64,000 bases of DNA from Heliocidaris erythrogramma (GCA_025617745.1 CM046853.1:5576873-5640872), one strand, 5' to 3'. Counted from the first letter of the stretch, positions 49,310 to 62,812 are shown. Program-made: numbers and translations. The notes: generated by a model from the letters alone, not told the origin.

Positions 49310-49664
49310 ACTTATGATATTAATGATAATATTCTGTATTTATCTAGTGCCTAATACATCTACAATGTCTCTTAGTGCTTTAGAGATATATTATTATCCT
49401 AGTCTTTGGATTCAGGCTTGCCCACATACAATGTATGCACCTTCTCCACTCCCTGGGGAACATTCCCGTCAGGCACCTTTTTACAGATGCTCACAAACCA
49501 AAGTGACTTTCGCATCCTACCAGGTACCCATTTAACACCTGGGTGGAGAGGAGGAATGTAGATAAAATGCCTTGCTCAAGGAAATAAGTGGTGTGCCAGG
49601 GATTGAACCCATGACCTTCACATCTCTAGTCCGGTGTTTATACCACTCGACTACGACACCTCTG
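49310..49664 (-). mobile_element. Full-length tRNA-derived SINE, minus strand
   Basis: The minus strand has a head with A-box TAGTCGAGTGG (49643-49653) and B-box GGTTCAATCCC (49599-49609). The CACCTGGGTGGAGAGGAGGA body (plus-strand form) and an AT-rich tail follow. This is the best preserved of the four copies and shares body and orientation with 21466 and 10633. Confidence 0.82.
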
Positions 49665-52600
49665 TAGCTAGTACCTCTTTGGTTGGTGTGCATTACGGGG
49701 AGAATAAACTGAGAGGATATTATGTCTCCTCAGGGCCATTTTCTCTTTCAGCTCCAACCTTTTTTATTATATGGCCTCTTCTTATAGAATATTATTGATT
49801 TTGCTTACCTATCAAGTAGGATGAAAGCAAATTGTTAATAGCCAAAGTGTTTACGATCCTCCTTTAGCACCAACGCATCGCTGCACATATGCATCATCGT
49901 ACCTATGCATATGTGAACTTTAATACTCAAATTGTTTTATTGATCGATCAGTATGGCACTGTTATATTGACTGGTCAGTGTATACGGTAACTTTTGTTGA
50001 CGTAGCCTGTTTTTGACCAGTCATTTGTAGGTATATGCTGTAGATTGCACACTTATTTTTTACCACAGTTTCTATTTTCTTTGCTTCTATCTACATGTTT
50101 TTACGCCTCACTTATGATTTAAAAAGGGGTCTATCACCTCTTTCCATCTCAGGATATCTCTCAGTTAGGAAGATGATGCTTCACTATGACTTTGTAAATA
50201 GGCTCATATTTCTGTTCTGGAGTATTTTTGATGTATCGTGCGAGGTGTCTTACACAGGCCCAGGAAGGCTCATTATCTTTCATATTTGTTCAGGCAGTCT
50301 CTAGATGCATGTCATGCTTATATACCACATACAAGTTGTCACATTGAACTTGCATATGGAGTGCATGAGCCTTGAGAATAATGAGTTTAATGGAAGATCT
50401 TTTTAGTTGTCAACCTTACCTTTCAGTTTCATTCCATCCGTTTTCAAATTATGTGAAGTGATTTTGAAAACTGTAGTCTTTCAGCCACTTTCATCACTGA
50501 CTTGAAAACATGTTAGAAAGCGTAAAATGTGAGTTAAGTGAATTGAGAAAGATGATACTGCAATTGTTGAATGTTATCTCTGCAAAACATTTTTTAAAGA
50601 AATTCATGGATTAAGAAAAGGCAACAACAATATGCTAAAGAGTTTAGATGTTGCAGGAATTGTTTATTCCCTCTCAGAACTAAAGGTCTGATATTTCAGT
50701 ATAATTATTTGAATTCTCTCTTCCTTTCTGTTTATGCAGTCACATCCCAAATTATGATATTGAAACTATACTCCTTCACTGTGAACCATCTGCTCAGACC
50801 ATTCCTTTGGGGGAAATTTTATGCAGAGGAAACGATCGTAATTTCAACTGAATACTACATTTTCTTGGACTGTTTTGAGTTTTGGGTGTAATTTTGAGAT
50901 CTTTTTTGACATTTTCTTTATTACATATTACTAAGATTTGTTTTCTTCCAAATTTAGTTTTACATTTCTTTTAAACGAGAACATTATTTATATACTTGGA
51001 CAAAGTCAATGATAAGCAATAAAATAGAACTGAGGTCAATTCCTTAGTTTTATATCTTTTCTGCCAGTAAAGGAAAAATTGCGTGCTACTTTTGGCTCAC
51101 AAAATCAATTTTAGCCTGAAGGATGAACTTACAAATTGGCCACTTTCATATTGATTTCAGGAGATATTTTTGGAAGAGGGTTTAAATTGGAAACTTGGAA
51201 GAGCAGTAAAGATCATGTACGGGGAAAGAGTGACAAAGGATGGATAAAATTAGATTTGCAATGGGGATATTGATGCGAGCAGAGTAGAAGTTAGAAAAGA
51301 TGGGCCCATGCAGGAGAGACATTGATAATGATAGACATTGATAAGAAATCAATAAGATGGGTGTGACATAATTTAAGAATAATTAAATCATGAAATGGAA
51401 TGGGAGCTTGAGCAAATGAAATTGAGAACAGACAATTTGATATAAACCTCATAGTTTCTTTAACAGACTTTGCCTCATGGAATCAAAGTAATATTACCAA
51501 GAGCTATCTGTCGGACAGATATCATTTTAGATATTTCAATTTTTTGAGAAAATTACAAATACAAAACAAAGTGTAGATTGTATGTGCATAGAAAGAATTA
51601 ATTCTTGTATTAAAGCAATTAACATGTTTTTTACTGAGACTCTGTTTTGGATGGGATGACATTTTACCAGTTTAGGAAAATCATCTCCCATGAGTATATC
51701 AAATTCCTGTGTAAAATTAGAGGAAATATACAATGAGATACGGTTTGTGAACCTAAAGAAGAATCTACCCTGTTATCATATTGGTTTAAATACAACCAGT
51801 TAGACCATTTTGATAAAGGGCAAGAAAGTTATGCATTGTTGTAGTTAAATAATCCATCAAACACAAATTGGCAGCTTATGATCTTGCTTAAGAGCAGCTT
51901 TATGTTTTGGGGTTTGTTTGTTTTACAGAGATTTATATAAAAAGGATCCCTCTTCTCCTGTTATGATGAATGAAAAATTTGTTTCTTAGAAGAGTTGTGT
52001 GAAAATATAGTTTGGGTATGTGTTTGATTATAGGAAAATAGCATTATATGAAATGTGTATAATAAACAGATGGAGAGCTGCATACAAGGAAAATCAAAGT
52101 TTGCAATTTGTGTTGATAATCGATTACAACTTTAAAACTACATAGCTTTGTTTCCCTTTATTGGACTTTCCTCAAACTTCTGCCATCTTTTTCTCTCATT
52201 CTTCTGGTTATTTAAAAGTAAACTTGATGTCAGGGTGGAATTTCCCCTTTAAAATATCTAGTATTTTAAATACAGTCACGATTATTGCTAAAGTGTAATT
52301 CATTGATGAAAAACAATGTATTTTACACAAGATAAAAGTCAGCTTTTAGTGGCATTTTAATACAATAGTACTAATCAAAAATGTTAACAACAAATAGAAT
52401 GGAATCAAACTTCCACTACTTTTCAGTATTTGTGTCATATTATCATAGGCTAACATGTCTGTGCATCCAAGAATTTGACTTGAGTGGACAGTCTACACTG
52501 AGATGGAGAGTATAAATGCAGAAAGGTTTTGGCGACATAAAGAAGCTAGGCCTCTTTCTGATGGTAATCCCATCACCCCTAGCGTGTTACGGTACGTCTG

Positions 52601-53749
52601 GCGAGCTGTTTGGCCTCTGTCAATGCCTTAGGATTAGCATGGAAGGCTTCTCTTATCGAGAATTCTTTCCTTGTTTTTTGTTTCTTTCTACTGTTTGACT
52701 TTGGCTTCGTAAACACATTCGCATTCCAGATGCTATCTTTTTCTATGTTTTCTCCTGTGCTATCAACTGAACATCATGCGTTCTTACTTAGTCATCCTTG
52801 AAACTGCCCAAAGCACAAAAATGCCATTATACTTTACTCAATGCAAACAAAACATTGCTATAGTTATTCCCTGAAATAGCTCAAATTTTGTATTTTGTAA
52901 AGGAGTATCACAGAAAAAAAGTTTTAAAAATCAGAGAGACTGCATGGAAAGTGTGGACAATATATATATTTTATTTCTACAACTCACATACAAATTGCAT
53001 ATTATTAGTTTTTATTACCATCCTCAGGAAACATAAAGGAAGTAAGAGATTTAGTTCTATATTTCATTTTAGCACTTTTGAATTGCTTGTTCTGTTTATT
53101 GTATAAAATAGAAGTGTTACAAAAATAATCATGCTACATGTTAACATATTGTCTACATCTTTTATGTTTCTTGGGACATTATGATATGTCCCAGGCAATA
53201 TTATTCATTTTACTCTTCAAATGAGAGTGATTTTCTTCATTGTTGTTGTGACAAATGTTCTTTCAATCTACTATCTGAAATACAATCAGAAATACAAATA
53301 TTTTCTCTGAAAATCTCTGAATGAACAATGTAAAGCAGAATAGAGAAGAATGTTTGAGAGAGGAGTGTGAGTGAGATGGTTGAGGGTTGAAGATGGGCCT
53401 CTTCTGATCAGTAATTCCATCTGACTGTGCATGCTTGAGACTAGCTTGAGGGGATGTGACATCCACACTACCTGCATCCGTCTACTCTCAATGGGTAGAA
53501 AAACTGGACATGGGAGGATACCATACCCTCCACCCCTTCATTCATCACTAATTACTTGTTATATTACTAGGAATGAAAATTGTTAGGCAGATTTTGTTTT
53601 GCTTTAGTTTATGCTGAATAGAGCTCTCTTTATTTCTGTTTCACTTTTTAAAACTTTCATTTACAATACGTTCTCCTGATCCCCAACTCACTGTTCTTTT
53701 ACTCACACAAACACATCCCCTTCTCTTGCCATGCACTCACCCACCCCCA
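49665..53749. other. Non-coding stretch
   Basis: AT-rich, no repeat family seen. A 42-codon frame at 52503-52631 (MESINAERFWRHKEARPLSD...) lies in a small GC-richer patch but has no support beyond composition. Confidence 0.4.
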
Positions 53750-54115
53750 CCCCTCTCCTCTTTCTCTCTCTCTCCCTCTATCTCCCTTTCTCTCCCCTCC
53801 CTCTCTCTTCCCTCTCTCTCCCCTTTCTCTCTCTCTTCCCCTTTCTCTCTCTCTTCTCCTTTCTCTCTCTCTTTCCCTTTCTCTCTCTCTTTCCCTTTCT
53901 CTCTCTCTTCCCCTTTCTCTCTCTCTTCCCCTTTCTCTCTCTCTTTCCCTTTCTCTCTCTCTTTCCCTTTCTCTCTCTCTCTTCCCTCTCTCTCTCCCCC
54001 TTTCTCTCTCTTCTCCTTTCTCTCTCTCTTCCCCTTTCTCTCTCTCTTCCCCTTTCTCTCTCTCTTCCCCTTTCTTTCTCTCTCTCTCTTTCTATCTCTC
54101 TTTCATTCTCTCTCT
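53750..54115 (+). repeat. CT minisatellite, 18-bp unit
   Basis: TTTCTCTCTCTCTTCCCC-type units repeated about 15 times. Three long frames across both strands are artefacts of the repeat. Confidence 0.88.
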
Positions 54116-54910
54116 TCATGTCTACAAGACCTATAAAGCCTTGAAAAGTGTTTGACAATACAACATGTATGGTTGTTGATATTAGTTAAAGAATGAGGGT
54201 AGAAATATCAGAATGACTTTCTGCACCCATCTCCTTAATGAGTAATGACATGATTTGTCCATCATTCTGGTCGTCTACTAAAGCCTGATATTCAAGCACC
54301 ATGTAGCCTATAGGGATGTCTTGTGATTGCATGTATGCCTGGTACGTACTATAGCTTTACATCTTTCATCAGGGTCAAGGGCTGTAATGCTAGAAGATGA
54401 TTTCTAACTAACAATACAAAGAGAAGAATGACTTACAGGCATTGTTAACCTTTATTTTAACAGAAGAAAAGTTTGTTTTTCGTCTTGAAATACAAAATAG
54501 GCCCATGGATTTTGAAGGTTAATACCATGGAATACCTATTTTTATCTGAACATTGAAAAAAAAGAGGAAATTTGTCTCACAAAGTCTTAGTTGTGATCGT
54601 AAGGGTTAAATTGAGCTGCTGGATGCTCTATTGATACTCTACTATGTATTGATTGGTTGTGTGTTCTGGCAACGTTAGATCTAGATCGTGGTTATCCAAT
54701 CTCTCTCTGTTTTTTTGTAGCAGAGTAGTCTTACCATGAGAGAAAGTTGGGTAAAATGGTCAGTAGGAAAAAGGATCACATATGTAACACGTTTCATTGT
54801 TGAATAATACAGAGTGGGCAATGAAGGGAAATAAATGGTACATTGGATGTGAGAGTAGAAATATGATCATAATTTGCCATAGAGCCATTGACTTTTTTAG
54901 CTATTGATCA

Positions 54911-55048
54911 GGGGAGCGTTTCATCAAGCGTTTTGTCAGTGATTTTGTCTGACAAATTTGCTCTCAGCCAATCAGATGCAAGGATTTCAGTAGCTTATAA
55001 CAGTTGTCTGTAAAAATCACTGACAAAACGCTTGATGAAACGCTCCCC
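54911..55048. mobile_element. 138-bp MITE with 36-bp perfect TIRs
   Basis: GGGGAGCGTTTCATCAAGCG and the next 16 bases recur exactly inverted at the other end. The centre (54950-55010) includes a CCAATCAGATGCAAGG string. The unbroken TIR suggests a young or conserved copy. A 2-3 bp target duplication cannot be settled. Confidence 0.8.
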
Positions 55049-55182
55049 AGTTGTGCCATGGTAGTCCCTTTGCATCTTTGCCATACTTACAAAACTGTCA
55101 AGGAAATATAATAACAGCTTTCAAAACTTGAGTCCCTTTCATGCTCATCATTGCATAATAGTTTCCATTTCACTTTGTTATA

Positions 55183-55885
55183 AAGGCCCGGTCACACCGC
55201 CAGAACTTTGCTGGAGCATTCCTGGAGCGGTGAAAAAAATTCATCACCGCTCGTAACCGTTCACCACCGTTTAACAGAAGTTGGCCCCCGTTAAGGCAAC
55301 GCCGTATACGCTCGGCCACCCCTCCTACCGCTCCGAAAGTTTTGAGCTGCACAAAATATTGCGAGCGGTGAGGAGCGGGCAATTTTCCGCTCCGGCAAAG
55401 TTCACCACCGCTCCAACAACGCCCAGTCAAAGTTTGGCACCGCTAGACACAAGTTCGTGGACGCTTGGGTCCGCTAGGCCAACGCAGAAATCTTGAACGC
55501 TGGACCACCGCTGCTTCGCCAGCTTTGCCCGGGCGGTGATTAAATGTTGCACAAACTTTGGTGGAGCGGTTGTAAGCGTTTTACGAGCGGACACGGGATT
55601 GCTGGAACGGTGTCGGGCGTTGAAGCAGCGATCTATTGGGGTGATGAACTTTGGTTTGGCGTTGGTATGGAGGTGTCGGAGCGGGACCAACGTCGCTACC
55701 GCTCGCTACCGTTAAACCAACGCTAAAGCAACGCCGGCTTCAGCGGTGCACCGCTAAGGCAACGCCCGTGTTTTCAATTTTTTCCCCCATTTTGTGCGCG
55801 GTGACGAGCGTTGTCGAAATTCGGCCCCCTCTCCCTACCGTTCAAGGAACACTTCAACAAAGTTCTGGCGGTGTGACCGGGCCTT
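55183..55885. mobile_element. 703-bp TIR element filled with ACCGCT/AGCGGT motifs
   Basis: The termini are inverted copies over at least 27 bases, starting AAGGCCCGGTCACACCGCC. The interior is GC-rich and carries short motifs such as CACCGCT, ACCGTT, AACGCC and GAGCGG in both orientations throughout. The overlapping frames on both strands follow from this composition. No transposase. Confidence 0.75.
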
Positions 55886-58000
55886 AACTGCAAGATTCCA
55901 TAAAGAACTGATGTAAACATGAGTCAACATTAAATACAACCCTATATTTTTTTCATTGTGCCTCTTGTAGGCCTAGCCTCTTGCGTGTATTTAGCCTGCA
56001 ATATGTTATACATCACAAATGATGTATAACTTACGAGTATTACTTATAGACATCTAAACTTTATATGTTTTTAATATATTTTATGCAGGAACAAAGTTTA
56101 TGTAAATTATGATTGCATATCAGGTAGAAAAGGATTATTGCAAAGAAAAGAATAAAACTGGGGTTATATATTAGAAGCTTGTATTGAAAAGACACAATAA
56201 ATTGTTCCAGTTAGTGGTAATGTGCAATAGACCTGTTTACAAATATATTCAAATTTTATGCATACTTTTAAAACAAAGGTTGTTCTTGACAACCTGAAAG
56301 CTTGTCAGAGTCTTGTCAGACATAGCAACAAGTAATGTATGCAAACTGGATTCCAAGTATTGTAGTTCATTCATTAATAACAGGTTAATGGATACCTCGT
56401 TACTAGGTCCCCAGGATAGAAACATTCATAAATTTGAATAACTTTGTAAACAGGTCTATTTTGTGAAGTTGTTTTTCCAAGTTGAAATATATCAGAGATT
56501 TGATGTTGTATGGTGAGATGTGATGTAGCTCTTCAGAAAGGATTATAATACTATTGGAGCTAGAATGTTATGAGGAGAGAGGTTTAGGTTTTATAGTGCT
56601 TCCTGTACAGCAATCCAGTGGCTAACAAGGACCCCAATATGCATGCCAACGATCAGGCTCTCTGAGCGCAGAATTCATCAGCTTCTCATATATGCGTTGA
56701 ATTGTTTAAACGGGTTTCAAATATTGCCTGCATGCTTATAGTGGAAATAGAAGGGCTGATATACAGGATGCCTTCACATTACAGTTGCAAAGACATTGTT
56801 GTATTGATAGAGGAGATCCATTAAGATTCTCAAAAGTTATTGTCAACAAAGATTCATATCTAATGAATGTCATGATGTACTCTAAGTAAAATCCAACAGG
56901 CTATTTTTCTAAAATTAGAGAAAAACAAAGAAAGATCCATTTTTGTGAACAATTTGTGTGAACAATTTGTGATACAGGAACAAATTTGAAACAGTTGTCT
57001 GAAATCAGTATCTGTTCCTCAATTCTTAATCATCTGAAATTTTTTGCAGTGTAAATCAATACAGATGTCTGCCCACACTATCCCATATTTCTTTTTTTTT
57101 TTGTCTTCTTTCTTGTCTTCATAACTTGCAGCCATTTCTCATGTTTTCTTCTCAGTTTTTGCTGATGAGATACACCCACTACTTTGAGTTTGAAATACTT
57201 GATTAAAATATGCAACAGATGGCAACAAAAGAATACCATTGTCTACTTTTCAGTTTTTGAATGTGTTGAGGGGTGTTGAAAATGTTGATGCTACAATGTT
57301 TGACATGGAAATGTCAGTAAAAGCCATCTGATAATGGATTAGAATGCCTTTCATGGTATGTGTTTTTCCATCTTAGATTTTGTCAGTATTTTGTCTCATA
57401 CAACTACTTGCATCTGTGTGTATTCACATCCTTTATTGTCATGATTATATCTTATTTATGACATGATAAAAATTCTCCAACTTTGTCGTAGTGATAAAAT
57501 GCCTCAAGGAAATGATCAGGTAGCCTGATTAATAACAACAAAGACAAAAAGTAAAAGAAAGGCTCAAAATCATTATTTTTTTATTTAAGTAAATATGTTG
57601 TTGTGTGGCAGGCAGAAGGGGCGTTATCATGCGCTTGCCTTAAAGTACATTTCGGGTAACTCTCTTGTAAGATTTTGATTGCTCTGTACTTGTTATACCA
57701 TTTTAAAACATAACAGGGATTTCTTTCTTTGTCAAATAATAAAAAGTGAAAGTGGATGAATACTGCATAAGTTTACTAGTTCCTTGTAAAATAAGCACAT
57801 ATTCTTGAAGTTATTGGTAGTTTACTGAACATTAACGACCTTCCGTTTAACGCAATAGTGCGCGTCTGCATTTAGCCGCACAAAGATGTAATCGTTTTAG
57901 GCTGCTTTATAACATTCAACAGCTATCTCACTGAACTAAAATAGAGCCTTTTTGTAATAATTTGTCTTTCTTTTTCTTTTTTTCTCTTTGCATAATGCAG
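55886..58000. other. Intron or upstream region of NAXE
   Basis: AT-rich DNA leading into a pyrimidine tract (57960-57990) and the NAXE acceptor. A mitochondrial-leader exon was not found here. Confidence 0.45.
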
Positions 58001-58217
58001 CCAGAAAGAAGCCATTGAGATAGACAAGGAACTATTTGATGACTTTGCCTTCAGTGTAGACCAATTAATGGAACTAGCTGGACTAAGTTGTGCTACAGCC
58101 ATAGCCCAGGTCTATCCTGCTAGTAGTATGGGTGGAGATCCAACAGTACTAATCTGCTGTGGACCAGGAAACAATGGAGGTGATGGACTTGTCTGTGCTA
58201 GGCACCTTAAGTTCTTT
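58001..58217 (+). CDS. NAXE: NAXE (NAD(P)HX epimerase) internal exon
   Basis: This exon encodes 72 whole codons of the N-terminal YjeF domain of NAD(P)H-hydrate epimerase. The enzyme epimerises damaged R-NAD(P)HX to the S form so that the dehydratase can repair it; in animals it is mitochondrial and also secreted as the ApoA-I binding protein. The translation contains [19 protein letters not shown] and [16 protein letters not shown], the family's hallmark helix and glycine-rich NNGGDG nucleotide-binding loop. The 5' boundary is a pyrimidine tract followed by AATGCAG, and the first base completes a codon begun upstream. The 3' boundary is TTCTTT|GTAAGT in phase 0. Family alignment from memory places this at the second coding exon, just after the mitochondrial leader. 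I did not find the preceding or following exons in the window. An open extension past the donor (to 58415) is intronic. Identification is very secure; the exon limits rest on splice consensus. Confidence 0.93.
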
Positions 58218-60159
58218 GTAAGTATTTCATTTGATTGTGTTATTTTTAATAATTATAATATTCTTGTTTTTTCATATCAATTCATAAAAACAAAACAATG
58301 CTGTATAAACAGTAGGAATACATTACATTCCTGGTACATATCAAAGTACAAATACTTTTTGACCTGTTTCTTTAGCTTTGAGGATGCCTTTATGTGTCAA
58401 TTAAGATGTGGATAATTTGTAATTTTGTCATTTTCTTTAAAATTTGAATAATCCTCATAAGATGGAAAGATAATTTCCTTGATTCAGATAGTTTTCTCTT
58501 TCTTCATTCTTTGACCATACATCACATTTCAATATTTTCTTGACAACTCTTGAAGTTTTCACACCCAATTTCTTTGTAATAAAAGTTTATTTGCACAGAC
58601 TACCATGCAAATACATTGTAGGCTCTCCGTCAAATTTGTGAGAACTAATAAATTTTTGATTGAGAAATTATTTGTGATTGAGACGGGGTACTTACCATAG
58701 AGAAAGATGTAGGATGTTATTACCCTTTCTTGGAAGTGAAGCTGGTAATTATTGTTGTCAGTGGATAATGTTTAGTCATTTGTAGAAAAGACGATTCAGG
58801 CTTTTCAAAGCCACCAAGTTCTCTGTTTGTTATTTTAGTTACCAGTAAAATCTGGAATTCTTGTGCCACTAAAAAAATGGGAAAAACTTAGGGATTTTTT
58901 TTCTTCTCCTCCATAAATTCAGAAGAAGACCTTTATGCAGCTCCAAATATTGAAAAAAAATCCTGCAACAACAGCGTCTTTGCCATGTATTTCTTCTCTC
59001 CTCTCCATGCATGATAAAGACAAATTGAGCTTGCCTTTACCTACATATTTGGTTGATTTTATGAATGTCACGCTACATTGACTCAGTCATTACTCTCTTG
59101 GCTTATTGTCTTACCAAATGCAAAAAGCAATTTGTCTGGATCTCCTGCTTTCATATTGGTCGGTAGCCTGCTTCTATCATCGGGAGCAAGCCAACCAGGC
59201 AGAAATATCGCTCAACTCAACTGATTTCCGTTTCATGTCAGCATTTTTCATAATATTTATCTTCTTTTTTTTCATATTTGGCTAAAAGAAAATTGTGGAG
59301 GAATACAATCCCACTTTTTTTTGGAGGGGGAGATGTTAGGATGATTTAAAATATTTGAACATTGTTGTGCAGTTAAAAGATTTCTTTCCCAAATCTTGCA
59401 AAATATCACAAACACTCTATGTAAAATTATTGGTACATTATGGGTAGCAATGTCGTGTTCATTTTGTCTTTGTTCATATGGAATCAAAAATGATTATTAT
59501 GCTGTGGGCAATACTGATAAACAATTTTGATTATGAATTGATGGAGAAAGCACAAAGTGATAGATATAAGTTAAGAGGGAAATTGAATATGACACTCTTA
59601 CTTGCCAAGCCCCCTAGCACACCTACAGCAATATAAAGAACAAGCTGCGGGTGAATATTCAATGATCTGTTTTTTCAAGGTAGGCGGCACTTCTCTGTTC
59701 CATTGCGGCATCTTCTCGAGCTAGGCTGTAGGTAATTTTTAGTGTGTTGTTTCCCATGAATGGCCACCTCTATCCCCAATAGGTGCTCTTCAGTTTGTCT
59801 TCCCGAATATTAATTTGGTACATGCCCCTGGCATCCTCGTCCCCAAGCTCCTAAAGATAGGGAAGTCACAAGTGGGTCAATGGAATGGTGAGAGAATGGC
59901 ACAGCTCCTTCCAGTATTGCTATGTATCCTGGAGCTGATTTGAGGTTTATCTGTTGGGAATTTGATCAATCAAGACTCCTTTTCCATGTTACTCCACTTC
60001 TATGTACGCTATAGGATGATAGAATGTACTGTGCCTATACAGTCTTAAATCTCTGTGATGCAGGCAAATATGGTCTTCTAGTATATGGATGCATAGCTCT
60101 TTGCCACACGTTCAAGTTTGTATGACTGCTTAATAGAGTAATATGATGAATGTCACCCT
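58218..60159. other. NAXE intron, first part
   Basis: Starts at the GTAAGT donor. No block matching the next NAXE coding segment was seen, and with the following SINE and DIRS-2 the intron may exceed 5.7 kb. Confidence 0.45.
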
Positions 60160-60620
60160 CCAAAGGTGAATGTAATGATGAGTTACAATCTAATTTAGAT
60201 GTAAAAAATAACTTGTGTGACTGCTTAATTCATAATTATAATACCCTTCAGATATTTTTAGTTACAATTGATTATAATACACTTTGATGATGGTGAGTTG
60301 CAATTTTACTTAGATAAATCAAGAATCAATAATTGAAATACACTTCAGCAACAGTAAGTTACAATCTAAGTTAGACAAACTAAGATCCAGATATTTTGAT
60401 ATCCTCTAGTAATCTAACTGACATGTAACAAGAACTTCATGATCTATAATACAGTTCTGTAATGGTGAGTTACAATCTAACTCAGATATCAGAAGAACCA
60501 AATAAGTGTAATACTCTTCAACAATGATGACTTACATTTTAACAGGAATATAGTAAAAATATGAATACATATAATTATATAATGAGTTATAATCAAAATT
60601 AGAAGTAACAAAATAAATAT
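60160..60620 (+). repeat. Degenerate tandem repeat, period near 58 bp
   Basis: Units centred on GAGTTACAATCTAA occur near 60180, 60262, 60296, 60356, 60468, 60530 and 60582, often preceded by AATACNCTTCA. The spacing varies between about 34 and 112 bases. Old and diverged. Confidence 0.55.
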
Positions 60621-61904
60621 GATACTTGACTAGGCCAAGCTCTTAACAGTAGTACACCTCAACGGTGATACATCAATATTTAATGTGACAAGAACAGGAG
60701 TATTAGAAGCTAACTTATATCTATTTATTTTAAGCCTATAGAGCATAACTTTTTTTTTTTATTGTAGACTCTGATTTTAGATTCTGTTCCATGTGCTCAC
60801 AGGTAATGAATGTTCACTATTGACATGCTTGCCTAATTGAGGAGACCAAATTACTTCTGACTTAGATATTGACTTGCTTGCTTTTGACTGTCTGGCAGCT
60901 TAAAACTTCATTCTTTCCAGAAAGATTAGGTATTTTATGACCAGTCATTAGGATGAATATTATTTGAAACAACCGTATAGGGCCTGTTTGTTGTGATATT
61001 GATTGATATATTCACTACAGTGGAAAGGAAATATAATGAAATTATAGCAAAAAATACAAAAGATACAAAACATATGTAATGCCTACTTTTAGCTGCACTG
61101 ACATAGTTTGCGTTTTATGTTTGTTTCAAAGAAAATACTGTTCTTTAGACTTTAATCAAGCATTGTACATTATAACTGCAATGTACCAACTCTTGTAGCC
61201 TTTTAGAGAGACACGAACAAATCTACATGGAATGATCTACCCATAGTCAAACATCACAATGATGGAAAGACAACCAATGGCATGTCCTAGATACCTGGGA
61301 TGTATGTTTTCACATGACTTAGGTTGAATTAGGTCTGTTTATTTTACCTCAAGGATACTGAATTAGGTGTGCTAGTGGAGTGATTATGGACCTTTGATGA
61401 TACATGCATCTTTCATCATTGAGTCTGCCTAGAATCTAACTAAAGCACAATCACATCAAATGTATTCCACATACTCATCAGCATCAAAGCCTTATATGGT
61501 TACATGAATTCACATTGTGTTATATACTGTTAGTATGGCAGTATAGAATCCTTTTTATTAGGGATATGAAATTAGGGCTGTTTGGAGAGTGATTAAAGCC
61601 CATTTCTCATCAAAATATCCCCAGTACAGCCGTGCAGTAAAAGCAGTAATTAGGATGGGTAGACATACAAACTCTTAGTCTACATCAACAGACCTACCTG
61701 TCATTGTAATTGGTTATTGTTTTAACATATATATTTTTCCAGAAAATTGATAATTTAATGTTTTCATAGGGGGATGTAACAAAGCCACTATGAGTTTAAG
61801 TAGATTTTTTTTAGATTTCAGTGAAAGCTAATTATAACAATATTCTGTTCTTGTGTAGCGAATATAACATTATCATATAACGTTTCTATGCGCTTCAAAA
61901 TTAA

Positions 61905-62125
61905 TTAGGATATTATAACCCATACTTTAGCTCTGGCAACCATAGCGTTCAGTGCATTCAAGGAATAAATCCTACAAGATACCCACTTACTACTCCTGGG
62001 TCGAGTGTGGCAAATATAGATTAATGTGGTGCCGAAGGACATTAGTGGTGTGGCAGAGATTCGAACCCTGTACCTTGTGGTTCACTGTCCGGATACTTAT
62101 CTTGTAGACCACAACACTGCATACA
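61905..62125 (-). mobile_element. tRNA-derived SINE, minus strand, diverged
   Basis: The minus strand has a B-box GGTTCGAATC (complement at 62058-62068) and a weaker A-box (GTGGTCTACAAG) upstream. The body includes the GGACATTAGTGGTGTGGCA string seen in the 10633 copy. Confidence 0.7.
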
Positions 62126-62811
62126 TTTCCATTTGACTTATTTTGTTTATAGAATACATTCATACTGAACTTTCTCACAACATGACTTGATATTATGTAG
62201 AACATGCTTTTGAATCACATTTTGATTTTTTATTAGAGAAGTTGTAAAATATAAACAAAGAGCTAATAAAATGCCTAAAAATTTGTTTACAAAGAGCTAA
62301 TAGAAAGAGAAAGTGAAAAGACACATGGTTAATTATTTTATGGCTCTGAACAAACCATATAATGCTTACGTCCACTCCCTCCTGGTTTTTTTTTTCTTAT
62401 TTACTTGATAAAGGCAATTTAGTCTTAACCTTTTCAAATTGTCATATGAGTTTATGAACTTTCCTTTCTCATCAATATATTTTCTAACGATATTGATGTC
62501 TTGTTGAAATGTGAAAGCTTTCTGTCTAATAGCTTGTGTAAAGATTTCATGAATTGCACTTCTTTGTATAAACCAAAACTTACGAAAGTGAACTTGTAAG
62601 AATTACCCATGGTGAATTTAGGGGAATTGGAAACTTTGCAAGGCTCAGTAGGTCCATTCAATATATTGAGCTGCTGTGAATTCAAAGTCAATATAATTAT
62701 TGATCACTCCTACAATGTTTTTCATGAAGACATAGAGCTACCAGTATTTAAAAAAGGAATTAAGAAATTTCTGATTGATTGTTTATTTGTCACTCTCTTA
62801 TCCCTTCTGTT

Positions 62812-62812
<1 letters not shown>

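Noticed and set aside
53726-54158. Long frames on both strands, including an Arg/Glu-rich one
   Set aside because: Produced by the CT minisatellite.
55170-55890. Frames of 60-87 codons on both strands
   Set aside because: Caused by the CpG-rich motif-packed TIR element; no frame is favoured.
57640-57660. Possible NAXE leader exon ending AAGTACATTTCGG|GTAACT
   Set aside because: KYIS resembles the NAXE residues before this exon, but the donor phase does not join the 58001 exon in the right frame.
60760-60806. Micro-exon between TTTATTGTAG and CACAG|GTAATG
   Set aside because: Splice-like edges, but the 35-base content does not match the next NAXE segment and nothing else supports it.
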